Below the pieces are notes generated by a model. The model searched no databases and was not told where the DNA came from. It saw nothing but the letters and a program-made list of their open reading frames with translations. Positions 25,527-34,480 of a stretch of DNA of 46,108 nucleotides are shown in pieces (positions within the stretch are counted from its first letter, which is position 1; each line of letters starts with the position of its first letter). The DNA is from Winogradskyella sp. GTDB taxonomy: Bacteria > Bacteroidota > Bacteroidia > Flavobacteriales > Flavobacteriaceae. The DNA lies in assembly GCF_025210595.1 (NCBI RefSeq), contig NZ_JAOARH010000020.1:1-46108 (forward strand). Reading direction: 5' to 3'. A program made the translations under genes and the position numbers.

Positions 25527-26571
25527 AATCTTTGATATAATTAAAGACTTTTACAAAAATAAATGTGAAAACAATTATAGCTAAAGCTACGATAGGAAAT
25601 AATACCGAGTACCTCTTCATAAAATTCTTTTGAGGTGTTCCCATCTCTTCAAAACTAGACAAAACATCATAATATTCACTTTCTATAATCATTTGCTGAT
25701 CTATGTCTCTTATTGAATCCCTTAACCTTACTTCTTGACTAAACAAATCGTACTCCCTTGTTATAGGCTTTTCGTTAGTTAAAGGAAGAAGTCCTTCAAC
25801 ACCTATTTTATAACCTTCTTCTTTTGACTGTTCTTTTAAAACTTCTAAATAAATTTTCTGTAAACTATCATTTCGTTCTAACTGCTTAGAAAATGTCTTT
25901 CTTTTAATCTCAAAAAATCTATCTCTTAAGTTTTTTTGCTTTTCAGAGTGCTTGTTTTTAAATGTCTTTTCAAAGCCTTTCTCTAGACTCGTAAAAATAT
26001 CTTTTTTATAAGATGATGCGGTAATAGAAAACGTAGTTCCAGATAAAATATTTCTATTTTCTATATAAATTTCAAATGTAACATCTTTAGCAATAGTACT
26101 ATCGATATTCTTTAAATAGGAATCATACTCCACAAGAATATCATTAGGTGTTTCAGGCCCCACTTCTATCTCAAAAGAAATTAATTCTTTAGCATCTAAA
26201 GTATCAAGTTCAAATATTTTAGATAGCTGATTATAATCATTGGATGATATTAAGGCATTAAAGTAATCGACATTATTTGCTAATTGATATTTTGAATCAA
26301 AATAAGGTTTAACCAACATATCAGATGCATAAACAGGCTTATTAAATTTTTCTAAAACAAATCCTATTACTGCTGCAACCATTAGAATTACCGCAATTAA
26401 TTTAAAATTATTTACAATTGGTTTTAGTGCATAAATTATAATTTTAAAAACACCTAATAAAATCTGCTTTATAAATGAAAAGAATTTTTCAAATAACCGT
26501 CCTATTGCATTAAATAATTGCCCTAAATCTACTTCTTCGTTTTGAGTATTTTCTGGTAATTTATCACTCAT
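25519..26571 (-). CDS. Wzz-like chain-length/co-polymerase membrane protein
   Basis: A 350-residue protein with an N-terminal cytoplasmic stretch, a first membrane helix (about 57-74, LIAVILMVAAVIGFVLE), a large exported alpha/beta then coiled-coil-rich region (about 80-315), and a second helix near the C-terminus (about 323-343). This two-helix layout is that of polysaccharide co-polymerases (Wzz/Wzc without kinase), which set chain length with Wzy. No Walker kinase part or tyrosine-rich tail follows. The MGTPQKNFMKRYSVLFP turn before the second helix resembles the Pro-rich segment of Wzz. Sequence recognition is weak and the call rests on topology and its place next to rfbB. Confidence 0.6.
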   Translation of the reverse strand: MSDKLPENTQNEEVDLGQLFNAIGRLFEKFFSFIKQILLGVFKIIIYALKPIVNNFKLIAVILMVAAVIGFVLEKFNKPVYASDMLVKPYFDSKYQLANNVDYFNALISSNDYNQLSKIFELDTLDAKELISFEIEVGPETPNDILVEYDSYLKNIDSTIAKDVTFEIYIENRNILSGTTFSITASSYKKDIFTSLEKGFEKTFKNKHSEKQKNLRDRFFEIKRKTFSKQLERNDSLQKIYLEVLKEQSKEEGYKIGVEGLLPLTNEKPITREYDLFSQEVRLRDSIRDIDQQMIIESEYYDVLSSFEEMGTPQKNFMKRYSVLFPIVALAIIVFTFIFVKVFNYIKDYE

Positions 26572-26574
26572 ATA

Positions 26575-28266
26575 TTATGAATTAAATATTTGTTCAAGTA
26601 TTTTTTTTGTTATTACATAGGTTGGTTTCACACCTGAAGTGCCTAATCCTCCAGAAGCTAAAGTGCTTCCTGTTTCTAAAGGGTTGTCACTTGCATAATA
26701 CGCATATCTAACTTTTACATCTTCGTTAATGCTGCTTCTTACTTTAGATGCAGCTTGAATTGCTTTTTGATAATGCGCACCTTCCATCTCAAGACCTATG
26801 ACATTCCATGTAGAATTTTTAAAAAACTTTAAAATCTCCTTATTCTGTAAAGATGTGCCTAAAACGGTTATCATAGTGCCTTCATAAACGTCAACTCCAC
26901 AATCTAATAAATCGCTTTTGTTTAACTCATTTTTAAATGGGTAATTATCTGCTGTGCCTTCAAAAATATGAGCTGATGGTATCATTACATCTCCTTTTCC
27001 TCCTTCAAGAATACCTGCTTTACCCATAATAGATATTGATTTAACATCTAAATGGATCTTTTGATCATCTATTATAACAGGTTTTAAAAACTCATCTAAG
27101 GTTTCATAAGCTTGTTCTCCAAAAGCATAATCCATTACAAAAATAACGGCTTTGTTATCCTTGTCTGATTCCTTGTAATCAAAATCTGTCTTAGAAAAAT
27201 CTATTTTATCTGTATCAAAAATTTGTACATCAATGTTGGTTCCAGAAGTGTCTTTTATATAGATCATTCCGTTTTGCAACGCTGATTTTTCTACTTTATT
27301 GCGCATTGAGACACTTTTAGAATCACTAAGTGTTTCGTATATCTCAAAAATGTTCTTTTCAGACTCTGTTCCTTTTAAAGTTCCTTTTACAAACAATGAG
27401 TTCATAACACTATGCATATTGGCGCTTATGATATGAATAGGTCTTTGTAATAAACCTTGCTTATGCAATACAGACTTTATATTATCTGCCCAAATTTCTC
27501 CGTGAATATGATGTCCTAAACGCTCTCTTAATACAGGGCTAAAAGTTATTGTTCTTTTATTGCTATTAACCACCTCTTCTATAGCCAATTTACCTAACCA
27601 ATAAACAATATGCAGTAAACGTTCTGGTTGGTTTTCGGTGGCAAATTTCGGGTAGGCTTCTGTTAATTCATTAAAGGTTCTGCCTAAAATATTTGCCGTA
27701 TGCGTTATGGCTATTTCGCGTTCTTTTTGAGTTAGTTTTTTCTTTGTTGTAACGGCCGTTTCTAACTTTTGCCAATCTCTTACTGTATCTCCCTCTTCAT
27801 TGATTAGTACGCGCTTACTAATTTTATGAGACTCAACAAACAAAAAGGTTAAATGGGTTAAAATGTCATAAATCTCTGAGCGTCCTCTAGTGATTTCAAT
27901 ATTCATCTGCTCATCGTCTATACGATAACAGTTACGTCTTCGTTTTGGAGGAATTATAGGCTTAAAATGAGAATTAGCATAACCTTCATCACTAGTTAGG
28001 TTTATGAATGTACATTCTTCAATGCCTTGAGGTAAACGATCTATAACATATAGCAATCCATCTAATTCTGCCTTCTCATCTGCTATTGAGCCATAGATTT
28101 CTGGTCGTAATAATAATAAAGCTTCTCTTAGAGTTTCTCCAGAAACTCCCATGGGTTTATAAAATCCACGATTAAATAAATGACGCATGGTAATGTACAT
28201 GCGCTCAATAGCGTTTGAGCTTTCTTGAGCCCTTGTTCTTTCGTGTCTTTTTTTAGTTGTACCCAT
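26575..28266 (-). CDS. Uncharacterised 563-residue protein with nucleoside-phosphorylase-like C-terminus (DUF6909-like)
   Basis: I recognise this as a conserved Bacteroidota protein of unknown function, probably the DUF6909 group. No signal peptide or membrane helix is seen. The N-terminal two thirds (1-360) are helical and charged. The last 195 residues resemble the PNP/MTAN nucleoside phosphorylase fold: SISIMGKAGILEGGKGDVMIPS (a G-x-A-G...GD-V pattern), then VDVYEGTMITVLGTSLQNK, then the strand-and-helix VIGLEMEGAHYQKAIQAA, where the classic 'MEgaA' nucleoside-binding motif sits. The function, perhaps nucleotide or nucleoside binding or hydrolysis, is inference. It starts 26 bp after the GH3 gene, inside the same directon as the glycan genes. 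Confidence 0.75.
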   Translation of the reverse strand: MGTTKKRHERTRAQESSNAIERMYITMRHLFNRGFYKPMGVSGETLREALLLLRPEIYGSIADEKAELDGLLYVIDRLPQGIEECTFINLTSDEGYANSHFKPIIPPKRRRNCYRIDDEQMNIEITRGRSEIYDILTHLTFLFVESHKISKRVLINEEGDTVRDWQKLETAVTTKKKLTQKEREIAITHTANILGRTFNELTEAYPKFATENQPERLLHIVYWLGKLAIEEVVNSNKRTITFSPVLRERLGHHIHGEIWADNIKSVLHKQGLLQRPIHIISANMHSVMNSLFVKGTLKGTESEKNIFEIYETLSDSKSVSMRNKVEKSALQNGMIYIKDTSGTNIDVQIFDTDKIDFSKTDFDYKESDKDNKAVIFVMDYAFGEQAYETLDEFLKPVIIDDQKIHLDVKSISIMGKAGILEGGKGDVMIPSAHIFEGTADNYPFKNELNKSDLLDCGVDVYEGTMITVLGTSLQNKEILKFFKNSTWNVIGLEMEGAHYQKAIQAASKVRSSINEDVKVRYAYYASDNPLETGSTLASGGLGTSGVKPTYVITKKILEQIFNS

Positions 28267-28292
28267 ACCCTATTTTAACCTACAAATATACT

Positions 28293-29795
28293 TTATTTAG
28301 TTAATTTAAACTCATACATTTTATCTGCTATTTTTCTATCGTTAGACAATCTTGGAATTTTATTTTGACCGCCTAATTTTCCTATAGATTTCATATAAAC
28401 CTGAAACCCATCTTTTTTTATTCTAGTTATCATTAAAGGTCGCAATACTTTCCCTTCAATTAAATCAAAATAATAGCTGTTTTGGTTTTGAAGCGATTGC
28501 TCTAAATCGTTAATAAACGTCAACTCATCTTCTGGTTCATTTTCAAATTCTATAAACCATTCATGATATGGCAAACCTTCCTCTGGACTAATTTGAGGTG
28601 CCACAGTAAACTCATTAACTGATATATTAGTATTTTCTGTCGCTTCTTTTAAAGCTTGTTCCACTTCTTTTCCTATAACGTGTTCTCCAAAAGCGGAAAT
28701 AAAATGTTTTATTCTTCCACTAACAATAACTCTATAAGGTTTAAGTGAAGTAAACTGAACCGTATCGCCAATATTATATGCCCAAAGACCTGCTGTAGTA
28801 GAAATAATCATTACATAATTAACACCTAGTTTTACATCCTTAATAGTAATACGTTCTGGATGGTCTTTAAAAAAGTGTTCTGCTTCTATAAACTCATAAA
28901 AAATACCTGAATTTAACTGCAACAACATGCCTTTTTCGTTCTGCTTATCTTGAAAAGCAAAAAAGCCTTCACTGGCAGGATACAGTTCTATACTATCTAC
29001 GCGTCTTCCTATTAAGTTTTCAAATTTTGCTCTATAAGGTTCATAATTTACTCCACCAAAAATGAATAGATTAAAGTTTTTAAAGATTTCACCAACCTTC
29101 TTGTTTTTCTTTTCAATTAGCTTTTCAAAATACATCTGAACCCAAGACGGAATGCCAGAAATAATTGACATATCTTCTTCTATTGTCTCATCAACAATAG
29201 CATTTACTTTGGTTTCCCAATCCTCTATACAATTAGTTTTAAGGCTAGGCATTCTGTTTTTTTGAAGATATTTTGGCACATAATGCGCTACAATGCCAGA
29301 AAGTCGCCCAAGTTTTATACCGTTTTTTTCTTCGAGAATAGGACTTCCTTGAAGAAAAATCATTTTACCATCTACAAATTTTGAATTTCCTGTTTCGTGA
29401 ATGTATAACAAAATTGCATTTCTTGCAGCTTCAACATGTGTTGGCATACTTTCCTTTGTTATTGGAATGTATTTTGCTCCAGAAGTTGTTCCTGATGTTT
29501 TAGCAAAATATATTGGTTTTCCTTTCCAAAGTATATTTTCTTCTCCATCAACAACACGCTCCACATAAGGTCTAAGTGCTTCATAATCTCTTACAGGAAC
29601 GTTAGATTTAAAATCTTCATAAGTTGTTATGTCTCTAAAATTATGATCCTTACCAAAAACAGTGTTTCGGGCTTCTTTTATAAGATTTTGAAACACTTTG
29701 TCTTGGGTTTCAATTGGTTTTAAAGCCCATTTTTTAATACGTTTTGCTATGAGCTTAGCAAATGGTTTTGAGAGTGCTGCTTTAACCGATGCCAT
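28293..29795 (-). CDS. GH3 (auxin-responsive promoter) family acyl-adenylating protein
   Basis: A 500-residue soluble protein of the GH3 superfamily, named after plant acyl-acid amido synthetases. These adenylate a carboxylic acid and often join it to an amine; bacterial members have no settled role. Seen: the ATP-binding TSGTTSG at 100-106, SELYPASEGFFAFQ-like region near 285 (acyl and AMP binding), YVMIISTTAGLWAYNIGD near 345-362 and RVIVSGRIKHFISAFGEH near 375-392. It is full length. The start overlaps the stop of the M23 gene by 1 bp. Neighbours suggest an envelope-related job. Confidence 0.9.
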   Translation of the reverse strand: MASVKAALSKPFAKLIAKRIKKWALKPIETQDKVFQNLIKEARNTVFGKDHNFRDITTYEDFKSNVPVRDYEALRPYVERVVDGEENILWKGKPIYFAKTSGTTSGAKYIPITKESMPTHVEAARNAILLYIHETGNSKFVDGKMIFLQGSPILEEKNGIKLGRLSGIVAHYVPKYLQKNRMPSLKTNCIEDWETKVNAIVDETIEEDMSIISGIPSWVQMYFEKLIEKKNKKVGEIFKNFNLFIFGGVNYEPYRAKFENLIGRRVDSIELYPASEGFFAFQDKQNEKGMLLQLNSGIFYEFIEAEHFFKDHPERITIKDVKLGVNYVMIISTTAGLWAYNIGDTVQFTSLKPYRVIVSGRIKHFISAFGEHVIGKEVEQALKEATENTNISVNEFTVAPQISPEEGLPYHEWFIEFENEPEDELTFINDLEQSLQNQNSYYFDLIEGKVLRPLMITRIKKDGFQVYMKSIGKLGGQNKIPRLSNDRKIADKMYEFKLTK

Positions 29796-30664
29796 TACTG
29801 AAAATCAATAAAATTAGTTGGATTAACAGGATAACCTTTGCTCCAAAGTTCGAAATGAAGATGTGGCCCTGTACTTAATTCGCCAGCATTGCCAGACATA
29901 GCAATAACTTCGCCTGCTTTAACCAAATCTCCTTGAGCTTTAGTAATTGCAGAATTGTGTTTATATACTGATATTAATTCTTGATTGTGCTCTATAATAA
30001 CCACATAACCTGTTTCAATGGTCCATTCTGCAAAAATAACCGTTCCGTCTGCCGTGGCTTTAACTGGAGTATTAGCTGCTACAACAACGTCTACAGCAAA
30101 ATGCTTATCTTCAATACTATAGCCTTCTGAAATTGTTCCGTTTACAGGCGGAAAAAGCACAAAGTTGTTTTGGTCTATAGATTCTTCAAACAAATTGTAT
30201 TTATCTTCTTTTTCTACTTTAGCTCTTAGTAAAGAGTCTTCTTTATTTGTGGCTACCTGCAATAAATCTAAATCGTTTTTTGCGACTTCTAAAACAGAAT
30301 CTCTATTAAATTCTACCATAGTAACGTCTCCTGTTAAAACCTTTCGGATTGAAGCATAGTAACGCTTATTTAGCTCTAATTCTTGTACAAGTGAATCTGT
30401 TTTGTAATTTAAAATTGAAGCTTCTTTTTTAAGCTTTGCTGAAGAATAACCAGGTATATATTCTCGTAAGGGAGTAAATGCAATTAAAAGTATCGTTAAG
30501 ACAATTAGAAAAATTGCAGATATAGATGTTAATACAAACACATTGAGGCGTGTTAGCTTTATTGCAAAACGCTCTTCAAAAGTATCTTCATTTAGTATAA
30601 CCAAACGGTACTGATGAAGTAACTTTTTAGTAAATTTCTTTTCCTTTTTTTTATCTCTCGCCAT
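29795..30664 (-). CDS. M23 family peptidoglycan endopeptidase, membrane-anchored
   Basis: A 289-residue protein with a basic N-terminus, one membrane helix (about 43-63), a coiled-coil linker (about 75-165) and a LytM/M23 domain (about 170-285). All zinc and catalytic residues are seen: His188 and Asp192 (HFAVD), His236 (YKHNS), and His268 and His270 (HLHFE). It should cleave peptide crosslinks in the cell wall in the periplasm, or activate other hydrolases. It heads the minus-strand series and is divergent from tatA. Of the ~28 kb downstream, all genes lie on the same strand. Confidence 0.93.
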   Translation of the reverse strand: MARDKKKEKKFTKKLLHQYRLVILNEDTFEERFAIKLTRLNVFVLTSISAIFLIVLTILLIAFTPLREYIPGYSSAKLKKEASILNYKTDSLVQELELNKRYYASIRKVLTGDVTMVEFNRDSVLEVAKNDLDLLQVATNKEDSLLRAKVEKEDKYNLFEESIDQNNFVLFPPVNGTISEGYSIEDKHFAVDVVVAANTPVKATADGTVIFAEWTIETGYVVIIEHNQELISVYKHNSAITKAQGDLVKAGEVIAMSGNAGELSTGPHLHFELWSKGYPVNPTNFIDFQ

Positions 30665-30777
30665 TAAAACAAAATTAGTTAAAATAGTGAAATACCACTA
30701 CCAATACCTACTAAAGTTAGCTTTACAACGTAATAATTAAAGTATAATTACTAACTTTGCAGTCTAAATTAAAAATT
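30665..30777. promoter_or_regulatory. Divergent promoter region between M23 gene and tatA
   Basis: This 113-bp AT-rich spacer separates divergent genes. TAACTTTG (30752-30759) on the plus strand is a consensus -7 box for tatA, giving a leader of about 13 nt, but no TTG -33 box is in range. On the minus strand TAATTTTG (30677-30670) ends only 5 nt before the M23 ATG, with TTG at a 24-nt spacing, slightly too long. Confidence 0.4.
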
Positions 30778-30966
30778 ATGATTTCATCGAGTATATTTTT
30801 AGGTGCAATTGGTCCTGGTTCTTGGGTTTTAATTGCTTTAGCGATTTTGTTATTATTTGGTGGTAAAAAAATCCCTGAATTAATGAGAGGTCTAGGTAGT
30901 GGAATTAAAGAGTTTAAAGACGCAAGCAAAGAAGAGTCTTCTGAAAACAATAAGGACAAAGAATAA
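30778..30966 (+). CDS. tatA: Twin-arginine translocase subunit TatA
   Basis: A 62-residue TatA/Hcf106-type protein. A membrane helix (about 9-27, [20 protein letters not shown]) leads into the hinge Gly-Gly and [20 protein letters not shown], the amphipathic helix, with a short acidic tail. TatA oligomers form the translocation pore for folded proteins at the inner membrane. ATG at 30778 is used; the frame also opens at TTG 30757, but the shorter start matches the family. It is the only plus-strand gene in the middle region and is followed by a strong hairpin terminator. Confidence 0.93.
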   Translation: MISSSIFLGAIGPGSWVLIALAILLLFGGKKIPELMRGLGSGIKEFKDASKEESSENNKDKE

Positions 30967-30984
30967 AAATATTTTATCAAACAC

Positions 30985-31015
30985 AAAAAAGCCAACTGTT
31001 TCAGTTGGCTTTTTT
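30985..31015. terminator. Bidirectional intrinsic terminator (tatA / DUF4837 gene)
   Basis: AAAAAAGCCAACTG (30985-30998), loop TTT, CAGTTGGCTTTTTT (31002-31015): a perfect 14-bp stem with T-runs in both directions, so it can end transcription from both convergent genes. Confidence 0.93.
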
Positions 31016-31016
31016 G

Positions 31017-31997
31017 TTATTTAATTGCTATAGATTTAATAATAGATTCGAGCTCAAAAACATACTCGCTTTTATTAAGTGATGGCGCATAAACATAACC
31101 ATCTGCAATAAGGAAACGTTTATTAACTTTATCTTCTATTGCGTAGGTAATAAAAGGACCTGCCATAGTAAAGCCTTTCATTTCCCATATACCTCTTACT
31201 TCATAAGCTTGCTTGTTATCAATTATGGTTTTAAACATTGATGGAGCAAAGGCATCTTCTACAGCCATGTATATACCATCTTCTCCAGGAATTTTTGTTT
31301 TGGTAATCGCATTCCTCATTTTTATAATATCTACTATAGTACTATCTCCTTTTGAAATGGTTTCTAACGGTACTTCATAAAACATAACTTCAATGGTTTT
31401 GGAGTTACTCAAGTTTTTTCTTAACCAGAAAAAATCATCTTCTGCTTTTGATATTCTATAGGCTGATGGAATGTTTAGCGTAAAGCCCATTTTCTTCTCT
31501 ATATCGCTAACATTTAATAAATCTAATTTTATACGTCTTTGCTTTTCTTTTACCTCTTCTTTATTAAAAGCATCAATAATCTTAGCTTTATTTTCTTTTA
31601 ATTGGGCAATAATATCCTTATTTGTTTTTCCGCCAACTACAGCAACTGTTTGTGGTTTAGCAAAAGGATTGTTGGCTATTTTAGTAGTAGATTCAACATT
31701 TCCTTTTTCAATTTTTAAAACAATTCGGCTTCGTGTTGCAAAACCATCAAATACTTGAGGTGGAATTTGACGCAATTTAAACATTGGTTCATCTACTGGT
31801 AAGCCATTAAGTGGAGCAGCAAAAATAGCTCTAATACTCTCGCCAACACTCCCATCCCAAAGAGAATTATCTACTACAACCGAAATACTATTTAAATTAC
31901 CATTAGAAGCTGGAAGATAAGCTGTTTTATCTCCTTTTTTTTCATTTCCACATGCTGTTAAAAACACGCAAAATAATAATGCATATAATGTTCTCAT
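31017..31997 (-). CDS. DUF4837 family lipoprotein
   Basis: A 326-residue exported lipoprotein: signal sequence with lipobox LTAC, lipidated Cys at 16, and no membrane helix after it. The body matches the Bacteroidota DUF4837 pattern: SLWDGSVGESIRAIFA near 48-63, PMFKLRQIPP, an FDGFATRSRIV-type stretch, and SAYRISKAEDDFFWLRK around 200-216. Function is unknown; it is probably outer-membrane attached. Its start lies 23 bp after the lytic transglycosylase gene, so the two are probably one operon, which suggests a cell-wall or envelope link. Confidence 0.9.
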   Translation of the reverse strand: MRTLYALLFCVFLTACGNEKKGDKTAYLPASNGNLNSISVVVDNSLWDGSVGESIRAIFAAPLNGLPVDEPMFKLRQIPPQVFDGFATRSRIVLKIEKGNVESTTKIANNPFAKPQTVAVVGGKTNKDIIAQLKENKAKIIDAFNKEEVKEKQRRIKLDLLNVSDIEKKMGFTLNIPSAYRISKAEDDFFWLRKNLSNSKTIEVMFYEVPLETISKGDSTIVDIIKMRNAITKTKIPGEDGIYMAVEDAFAPSMFKTIIDNKQAYEVRGIWEMKGFTMAGPFITYAIEDKVNKRFLIADGYVYAPSLNKSEYVFELESIIKSIAIK

Positions 31998-32020
31998 AAA
32001 TCCTTGTTTTTGTTGGTTTA

Positions 32021-33667
32021 TTACTCAGACACAATAAGCGTCATTCCTATTTTGAGTTTGTTACCACTAATATCGTTCCAATCTTTAAGATTTTGAACAG
32101 AAACTCCAGAAAATTTTTGAGCAATACTCCAAAATGAATCTCCCGACTTTACTTTATAAGTCTTTTTACCTTTAGAACTTACCGTTTTTTTAGTGGTTTT
32201 AGGCTTTGACACATTCATAACTGGTTTACGTGGATAAATGGTTAAACGTTGCCCAATTTTAAGATTATTGCTTCTAAGTCCATTCCAACGTTTTATCTGG
32301 CTAACCCTTACTCCATATCGTCTTGCTATTTTACCTAAATAATCTCCACTCTTAACACGATATCTTACCTTATCATCTGCATTAAAAAGTTGTGGCAATG
32401 GCTTTTCTCTTTTATCAAATTCAGCTTTAGCAAAGGCGTAAATTTTATCTTCGTTTGAAGTGAAAATTCCTATGGCTTCTCTCGGTAAACGTAAAGCATA
32501 AGTTTTACCTTCTATTTTAGGAATAATATCTAATTTATACGAAGGATTTAGAAACTGTAGTTCTTCTATATTAACACCTGTGGTTTCCGCAACCTGATCT
32601 AAAGTAATCATTTGCTTTACATGCACTGTATCGGTTTGAATATGCTGAAAAAGTGGTCGCTCTGGTTTAAATCCGTGTTCTTCGGCAAATTCAAAAATAT
32701 ACATGGTTGCTAAAAACGCTGGCACATAACCTGCTGTTTCACGTGGAAGGTTTTGACGAATATTCCAATAGTTTTTATAGCCTCCTGAACGTCTAATAGC
32801 TTTATTTACATTTCCAGGTCCAGAATTATAAGCTGCCAATGCTAAATCCCAATCTCCAAAAATTTTATACAATCTGGCAAGATATTTTGCGGCTGCATTG
32901 GTAGAGCTTATTGGGTCGATACGCTCATCTACATAACTACTAACATCAAGCCCATATTCTTTACCTGTACCAAACATAAACTGCCATAAACCTGTTGCTC
33001 CAACTCTAGATCTTGCTTTAGGTTTTAACGCAGATTCTACTATAGATAAATACTTCATCTCTAGTGGAATGTTATAATTATCAAACTCTTGCTCAAACAT
33101 TGGAAAGTAGAAATGGCTTAGACCCATAAGTCTTTCCATTGAAACTCTTCTATGTTTTAAATAACGTTTTATAACACTTTCTAAAGATGGATTGTATTCA
33201 ACATTAAAAGGAGTTCTGGCATTTAACCGTTTTAGTCTTGCTTTTAAAGTATCTGTTGTTAACTCTGGATAATCAATTGGTTCATAAGTTAACTCGGTTA
33301 CAGATTTGTAAATGGTATCATATAATGCATTGCTATACAATTCTTCTAGCCATTTTTGATCTAATTCTACTACTTCTGGTAAATCTTCAAGTGTTTTTAT
33401 TCCTAGTGAATCTATCTCAGCAGGAATAGATTTTTGGTTACCTATCTGTTCACCATCTATTTTTAGGTTAGCTGTTACAGGTTTTGATGAGTTATCAACG
33501 GATTCTTTATAATAAATAACACCATTAATAATTGTATCTTTAGCATAAGTTTTACCTGGAACAAAATTCTCTTTTGTAATTCTTTTATTTGAAGTTTTTA
33601 AGGTCTCTTTTTGAGCCCAACCTAAACTTACAATACACGATACTATTAAACTGTAAACTATCCGCAT
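32021..33667 (-). CDS. MltD-like lytic transglycosylase with LysM repeats
   Basis: A 548-residue exported peptidoglycan lyase. From ATG 33667 the N-terminus is a signal peptide (MRIVYSLIVSCIVSLGWAQ); a Met 9 codons earlier would spoil it. The goose-lysozyme/SLT domain is at about 160-350: YLSIVESALKPKARS with the catalytic Glu, GATGLWQFM, and LALAAYNSGPGNVNKA. After it come one degenerate LysM (about 370-415) and two good LysM motifs, YRVKSGDYLGKIARRYGV and YKVKSGDSFWSIAQKF, which hold the enzyme on peptidoglycan. A parS-like 16-mer lies within the coding sequence at 32735-32750, in the LPRETAGYVP codons. Confidence 0.93.
   Translation of the reverse strand: MRIVYSLIVSCIVSLGWAQKETLKTSNKRITKENFVPGKTYAKDTIINGVIYYKESVDNSSKPVTANLKIDGEQIGNQKSIPAEIDSLGIKTLEDLPEVVELDQKWLEELYSNALYDTIYKSVTELTYEPIDYPELTTDTLKARLKRLNARTPFNVEYNPSLESVIKRYLKHRRVSMERLMGLSHFYFPMFEQEFDNYNIPLEMKYLSIVESALKPKARSRVGATGLWQFMFGTGKEYGLDVSSYVDERIDPISSTNAAAKYLARLYKIFGDWDLALAAYNSGPGNVNKAIRRSGGYKNYWNIRQNLPRETAGYVPAFLATMYIFEFAEEHGFKPERPLFQHIQTDTVHVKQMITLDQVAETTGVNIEELQFLNPSYKLDIIPKIEGKTYALRLPREAIGIFTSNEDKIYAFAKAEFDKREKPLPQLFNADDKVRYRVKSGDYLGKIARRYGVRVSQIKRWNGLRSNNLKIGQRLTIYPRKPVMNVSKPKTTKKTVSSKGKKTYKVKSGDSFWSIAQKFSGVSVQNLKDWNDISGNKLKIGMTLIVSE
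32735..32750 (+). promoter_or_regulatory. parS-like 16-mer inside the lytic transglycosylase gene
   Basis: TGTTTCACGTGGAAGG matches 14 of 16 bases of the common parS form TGTTTCACGTGGAACA, including the CACGTG core. It codes for the conserved LPRETA of the transglycosylase, so it may be chance. Confidence 0.3.
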
Positions 33668-33789
33668 GGTGCCGAATTTATAAAAAAAACGCAAATTCTT
33701 AAATTATGGTATCTTTTTTATAGATTTTTAAACCTCTTTATTTAACTGATTTTGTTATTAAAAACCATAGTGCTCTTAAACACAACTAT

Positions 33790-34479
33790 ATGAGATTTTT
33801 TTTATTTTTATTTAGCTTTTCATTTTTAAGTTACGGACAAGAAATAAACCTAAACCCATTTTTTGTTTGGGCAGAAAATGGCTTGTCATTAAGATCTGAG
33901 CCAAGGGTTGATTCCGAAAAAATCACTACTATTCCCTTTGGCAGTTCACTTCAATTTATCAGTTATGATAGTAACACTTATACAACCGAAGAGTTTAAAG
34001 GTTTTAAACACACGTCTAAATGGATGAAAGTGGCATACAAATCCTTTCAAGGTTATGTGGTTTCAGACTATACATCTATGCTAAAAACACCAAGTACCGA
34101 ATTACAAAATGCCTCATTATTAAACTATCTAAAAAACACATTTAAACTACTAGATACTAAAATTATTACAACATATAGCGATGATTGCCAAGAGCAGGAT
34201 TGTGCTAAAGAGTACATACTCACTTTCGAAAACGGTATTGTTCATACTTACTGGGAAGAAGAAGGAGGTGGAACAGAAACTTTATCGTTACCAAAATCTA
34301 ATATGCTTCATGGTTTTTTATTAGCGGCTAAATATTGTGATATGTATAAAGAATTTGAAACGGTGTATTCAAAAGAACCTTTGCCCTATATTCGTGTTTT
34401 AAGAAATGACATAGGTTGTGATTTTAGTATTACCAGTCTTGATGAACTCGTTATTATTGTTTGGTCTGGCGGCTGCTAA
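33790..34479 (+). CDS. Secreted SH3-domain-like protein
   Basis: A 229-residue protein with a signal peptide (about 1-16, MRFFLFLFSFSFLSYG), then a bacterial SH3-type domain (about 28-100): GLSLRSEPRVDSEKITTIPFG followed by KWMKVAYKSFQGYVVSDY. The second half (about 105-229) is not recognised and has four or more Cys residues that could form disulfides in the periplasm. It could bind peptidoglycan. It is divergent from the lytic transglycosylase gene, which supports a cell-envelope setting, and its stop is 1 bp from the stop of the convergent 792-residue protein gene. Confidence 0.7.
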   Translation: MRFFLFLFSFSFLSYGQEINLNPFFVWAENGLSLRSEPRVDSEKITTIPFGSSLQFISYDSNTYTTEEFKGFKHTSKWMKVAYKSFQGYVVSDYTSMLKTPSTELQNASLLNYLKNTFKLLDTKIITTYSDDCQEQDCAKEYILTFENGIVHTYWEEEGGGTETLSLPKSNMLHGFLLAAKYCDMYKEFETVYSKEPLPYIRVLRNDIGCDFSITSLDELVIIVWSGGC

Positions 34480-34480
34480 C

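Noticed and set aside
30670-30704. Full promoter for the M23 gene (TTG with TAATTTTG)
   Set aside because: The spacer is 24 nt and the -7 box is within 5 nt of the ATG, so I kept it only as a note.
30723-30995. Minus-strand open frame of 90 codons across tatA
   Set aside because: It lies antisense to the clearly recognisable tatA, crosses the terminator and has no family likeness.
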